A stretch of 8,633 nt of DNA, taken from positions 2,315 through 10,947 of the forward strand of contig PNBM01000131.1 of assembly GCA_003135995.1 (NCBI GenBank), written 5' to 3'. Position numbers and translations under genes: made by a program. The stretch is from Ignavibacteriota bacterium. Its GTDB lineage: Bacteria; Bacteroidota; Ignavibacteria; Tepidaquicellales; Tepidaquicellaceae. Every line of letters begins with the position of its first letter. Position 1 is the stretch's first letter. The notes beneath the pieces were generated by a model. The model had not been told where the DNA came from, searched no databases, and was given only the letters and a program-made list of their open reading frames with translations. Below are positions 6,303 through 8,633 of this stretch, one piece after another.

Positions 6303-6310
6303 CAAAATTA
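6303..6310 (-). promoter_or_regulatory. Possible Bacteroidota-type -7 box before the NmrA-like gene
   Basis: On the minus strand TAATTTTG fits TAnnTTTG and lies about 50 bases before the ATG at 6254. A TTTG at 6329-6326 could be the upstream element, but the 15-base spacing is shorter than the usual 19 or so. It would allow the NmrA-like gene to be transcribed apart from the lipoprotein gene. Confidence 0.22.
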
Positions 6311-6329
6311 TAAATATCATTTCCGCAAA

Positions 6330-6902
6330 TTAATTATCATCAGCCGGAAGTTCCGGGCTAACGCTATCTACATCAGATAATTTATAATTGTTTTGAAAAT
6401 TCTTTGGGTCGGCATTTTCCATAATGTGTCCCTGATAGTAAACATTGTCATCATCAACACCATAAAAGTCATCTGGAATAGTTTTGAATGAATTTACATC
6501 TGCATCTGTTGCAATAATATTGCCGCCTTCAGCCGTTTCAGTGTAAAAAAATATTTTGTTTTTATCTCCGAAATAATTGCCGCCTAATGTTTTGAAGGAT
6601 TGAATATCAATATTCTTTGAAAGGTCATAAGTACTGTCTCCTTCACACTTATTAAAAAGTCTTGAAATTAAAACAGTGTACGTTTCACCCGTTTGCGGAT
6701 GTGCATAAGCCCTGAAATAAATATTTCCTTTCTTATCTTTGACCAGATTATTACCAAGGGTATCAATGACTAATGTTTCTTTATGTTCGCACCCCCCGGT
6801 ATTTATTGCGTAAACTTTCTCAGTATTTATTTCTTGTTTTTTCGTCTCCCTGCCTGAACAACTGCAGAAAAATATTAGTAACAGAATTAGTAGACGAGTC
6901 AT
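6330..6902 (-). CDS. DKNYY-type repeat lipoprotein
   Basis: Protein of 190 residues with a lipoprotein signal: MTRLLILLLIFFCSCSG. Cys15, preceded by Ser, is the better lipidation site; Cys13 is an alternative. The mature part carries imperfect repeats of the DKNYY kind. IDIQSFKTLGGNYFGDKNKIFFY (98-120) and ADVNSFKTIPDDFYGVDDDNVYY (134-156) align with a 36-residue period. An earlier related piece is VKDKKGNIYFRAY (54-66), and ADPKNFQ (164-170) begins another. DKNYY proteins are envelope lipoproteins of unknown biochemical role, often occurring in families; a binding or structural role is inferred from the repeats only. The leader is A-rich without a Shine-Dalgarno site. The acidic C-terminus (DSVSPELPADDN) is complete. 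The NmrA-like gene follows 75 bp downstream. Confidence 0.8.
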   Translation of the reverse strand: MTRLLILLLIFFCSCSGRETKKQEINTEKVYAINTGGCEHKETLVIDTLGNNLVKDKKGNIYFRAYAHPQTGETYTVLISRLFNKCEGDSTYDLSKNIDIQSFKTLGGNYFGDKNKIFFYTETAEGGNIIATDADVNSFKTIPDDFYGVDDDNVYYQGHIMENADPKNFQNNYKLSDVDSVSPELPADDN

Positions 6903-7016
6903 ATATTATTTTTTTTTAATGTTTTTGCTTCAACAATCGGAACATAAAAACATTCCCGGTTGAAGAAACGGTAAATATTTTCAAATTAAAATTTTAATAA
7001 TAAGAGGGATTAATTT

Positions 7017-7094
7017 ATGGGAATGAAAAAACAATATTTATCTATAAAAGATAACTTCCGCATTTATCACTATTATTACTTGTGCAAAATATGA
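7017..7094 (+). CDS. Candidate 25-residue small ORF in the 236-bp gap (uncertain)
   Basis: An ATG preceded by AGAGGGA (7003-7009, eight bases before the ATG) opens a 25-codon frame ending in TGA. The product would be basic and rich in aromatics: MGMKKQYLSIKDNF then RIYHYYYLCKI. It lies on the plus strand in the gap between the lipoprotein and propeller genes, opposite to both. No family is recognised and no promoter is obvious. The rest of this gap (6903-7138) is AT-rich and shows nothing I can name. Confidence 0.2.
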   Translation: MGMKKQYLSIKDNFRIYHYYYLCKI

Positions 7095-7138
7095 TTATTT
7101 ATTCATAAAATAGATACAATTATTTTACTATAACATAA

Positions 7139-8245
7139 TTACAATTTCTGTCTCCACAAAATATTTCCTGACAATATTTCCAGTGCTATCACTTCATCTT
7201 TCATAGCAAAATACAAAACATCCGAATTATCATCTAAAGTCCAGCTTGTTGTGAGAGGATCTTTCAGTTCATCTTCCGGCCTTAATGTACTTTGTTTTAA
7301 TTCCCATAATTTATTTTGTCCGTCAAGAGAAATTCCTGTCAGAATAAATCCAATTTTTTTTGTCGTTTCAAAACTTAGAACGACGAAACACTTTTGCCGT
7401 TCGCTGACAGCAACGAATTTACCCATTATAAACTTCAGTTCATTCAAAGGAGAGCCATTCCGGCTTTTCAGATATCTGATTTCCTGATTACCATCTTTAC
7501 CCTGCAATTGCATAAGAACACTTCCACCCCGCCGGTTGTCAATTTCAATTTCATTATCATTATGCACAAATATTTTCTTAGTAGGAGAGTAATCATCTTT
7601 AGATTTATGTTGATCAGCGGGCAGTAACGAAGCTGTTACCATACTAAGATTGTAGTGATTTCCATCCAGAGTTGTGAGTTCAAGCACTTTATCCGAATAA
7701 GAAACCATCACATTGTCTATTCCTGAAGATAATTCCGGGAATATATTAGGTAACGTCTTTCTGTTCAGTTTTGAAATTAATTTTCCTTTCGAAGCGGAGA
7801 AAATATCTAAAAGGTCTTCGCCGTAAAATATCAAACTATCGCCCTGAACTCCATATAGGGCGCCGTGCTCGCCGGTTGGGAAACGCAGAATTTTATTACC
7901 TGTTTCGGCTTCCATAACATGAATCCTTGAAAATTTCTCCGGTCCTGAAACTTTGCTTCCGCCGCCGAGCAAAAAATCTACGACATAAATTTTCCCATCA
8001 GCAATCACAATCCCGTCAACTCCGTTCGCGTGTCCAAAACCAAGATACATTGCATTTAGTAGAATAAAAGTTAACAGCCAAAGGAATGATATACCTACGA
8101 ATGGAAAAGTAAACCAGAATCTTTTCCTGTATGACATTAATATTTTTTGCCGGAAAAGAAAGAAAGCAATTATGAATACAGCAAGCAGACCTAAATTAAT
8201 GTACCAGTTAGAAAAAAAAGTATCCAAGATTGTATTATAGCTCAT
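7139..8245 (-). CDS. Membrane-anchored PQQ-like beta-propeller protein
   Basis: Protein of 368 residues. Two hydrophobic helices at about 15-32 and 45-66 are joined by a very basic loop (RQKILMSYRKR), which should sit in the cytoplasm, placing the rest outside the inner membrane. From about residue 75 the sequence is beta-rich, with PQQ-like propeller blade ends: MEAETGNKILRF (111-122), FSASKGKLISKL (149-160), ISLDGQNKLWELK (305-317) and LEILSGNILWRQ (355-366). No catalytic or heme motif is seen, so a binding, scaffold or sensor role is more likely than PQQ-dependent oxidation. It may belong to the group annotated as PA2928-family proteins, but I recall that only loosely. The leader is A-rich, with an inverted repeat at 8260-8275. 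The nearest same-strand neighbour downstream is 236 bp away. Confidence 0.75.
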   Translation of the reverse strand: MSYNTILDTFFSNWYINLGLLAVFIIAFFLFRQKILMSYRKRFWFTFPFVGISFLWLLTFILLNAMYLGFGHANGVDGIVIADGKIYVVDFLLGGGSKVSGPEKFSRIHVMEAETGNKILRFPTGEHGALYGVQGDSLIFYGEDLLDIFSASKGKLISKLNRKTLPNIFPELSSGIDNVMVSYSDKVLELTTLDGNHYNLSMVTASLLPADQHKSKDDYSPTKKIFVHNDNEIEIDNRRGGSVLMQLQGKDGNQEIRYLKSRNGSPLNELKFIMGKFVAVSERQKCFVVLSFETTKKIGFILTGISLDGQNKLWELKQSTLRPEDELKDPLTTSWTLDDNSDVLYFAMKDEVIALEILSGNILWRQKL

Positions 8246-8259
8246 TTTTTATTCTGTTT

Positions 8260-8275
8260 AATTGAAAATTCAATT
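8260..8275. promoter_or_regulatory. Inverted repeat before the propeller gene
   Basis: AATTGAA and TTCAATT pair perfectly around AA, 14 bases before the ATG at 8245. The half-sites ATTGAA/TTCAAT also occur before the DinB-like gene at 3960-3971. A shared operator is possible but unproven. The remainder of 8276-8411 is AT-rich and holds only a 27-codon plus-strand frame (8308-8391) without a ribosome site, which I do not call. Confidence 0.25.
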
Positions 8276-8411
8276 ATTTCTTTTTTGCATTTATAGAGCC
8301 TGAAGCGATGAGTTTAGCATTAAACAAATTTACGAATAATTTGGTAATACTGAAACACCTAATTGAGAATTTGTATGTTAATAGAAAATAATGGAGTTTC
8401 ACTTTTTACTA

Positions 8412-8560
8412 TGTAGCCGCAGGCTTTAGCCCGCGAAATTCTGTAGTGCAAGCTTTAACCTGGGAAATTCTGTAGCTGCAGACTTTAACCTGCAAAATTC
8501 TGTAGCTGTAGGCTTTAACCTGCGAAATTCTGTAGACACAGGCCTTAGCCTGCAAGAACA
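8412..8560. repeat. Five tandem copies of a 30-bp hairpin repeat
   Basis: Copies lie at 8412-8441, 8442-8470, 8471-8500, 8501-8530 and 8531-8560; the second is 29 bp. Each begins with TGTAG, continues with a 16-base imperfect palindrome of the type GCAGGCTTTAGCCTGC, and all but the last end in AAATTC. The palindrome can form a stem of up to seven pairs with a TT loop. It resembles REP-like palindromic repeats dispersed in many bacterial genomes. There are no unique spacers, so it is not CRISPR. It sits 8 bp beyond the stop of the probable partial gene at the right edge and about 165 bp upstream of the propeller gene. Confidence 0.85.
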
Positions 8561-8568
8561 TTATCCAA

Positions 8569-8633
8569 TTAGAAATCGTGTTTGGCGATTATGATGCTTG
8601 CGTAGGATATATATTCGGTATTTTTGGCTTTTA
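8569..8633 (-). CDS. Probable C-terminal end of a gene cut by the window edge
   Basis: One minus-strand frame is open from the right edge to a TAA at 8569-8571 and gives 20 residues ending in KNTEYISYASIIIAKHDF. The alternating hydrophobic strand followed by AK is a common way for class I methyltransferases to end, so that is a guess. The piece is too short to prove coding, and a second minus frame is also open for a similar length. If real, its transcript would run straight into the hairpin array. Confidence 0.3.
   Translation of the reverse strand, partial: KAKNTEYISYASIIIAKHDF

Noticed and set aside
8308..8391. 27-codon plus-strand ORF upstream of the hairpin array
   Set aside because: It has no Shine-Dalgarno site, promoter or family resemblance; a frame of this length is expected by chance.
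8412..8560. CRISPR array
   Set aside because: The units follow each other directly without unique spacers, the period is 30 bp in total, and no cas gene is visible.

Overview
The window is AT-rich (roughly one third G+C by eye) and looks like ordinary chromosomal accessory DNA from the Bacteroidota/Ignavibacteriota side of the tree. The pointers are the A-rich leaders without Shine-Dalgarno sites before several genes, the gene content (a CcmB-like permease, a DKNYY-type lipoprotein, a serine hydrolase with a C-terminal beta domain) and dispersed hairpin repeats between genes. This placement is an inference; no rRNA or tRNA is present to confirm it. No phage, insertion sequence, CRISPR array, toxin-antitoxin pair or recognisable defence system is visible.

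Layout, left to right. A CcmB-like cytochrome c biogenesis permease (minus, TTG start) is followed by an intergenic region of about 300 bp with a heptanucleotide tandem repeat and a candidate 54-residue basic ORF. Next is the only long plus-strand gene, an exported class C beta-lactamase-fold serine hydrolase with an exceptionally strong Shine-Dalgarno site. It converges on a run of minus-strand genes. In order of increasing coordinate these encode a cyclopropane-fatty-acyl-phospholipid-synthase-like methyltransferase, a DinB-fold protein, an alpha/beta hydrolase of the esterase/hydroxynitrile-lyase type, a small two-helix membrane protein, an NmrA/isoflavone-reductase-like dehydrogenase of clearly higher G+C, a DKNYY-type lipoprotein and a membrane-anchored beta-propeller protein. 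The right end holds five tandem 30-bp hairpin repeats and probably the last 20 codons of another minus-strand gene.

The genes do not add up to one obvious pathway. Only dinB-like and methyltransferase genes (53 bp apart) and lipoprotein and NmrA genes (75 bp apart) are close enough to suggest shared transcripts. Envelope or lipid work recurs (methyltransferase, exported hydrolase, lipoprotein, anchored propeller), but this is loose context and not evidence of a system. The most interesting signals are the hairpin array, whose stem mismatches are mostly wobble pairs when read on the minus strand, a His-to-Gln change at a conserved bicarbonate-binding site of the methyltransferase, and several small ORFs or orphan translation signals between genes.
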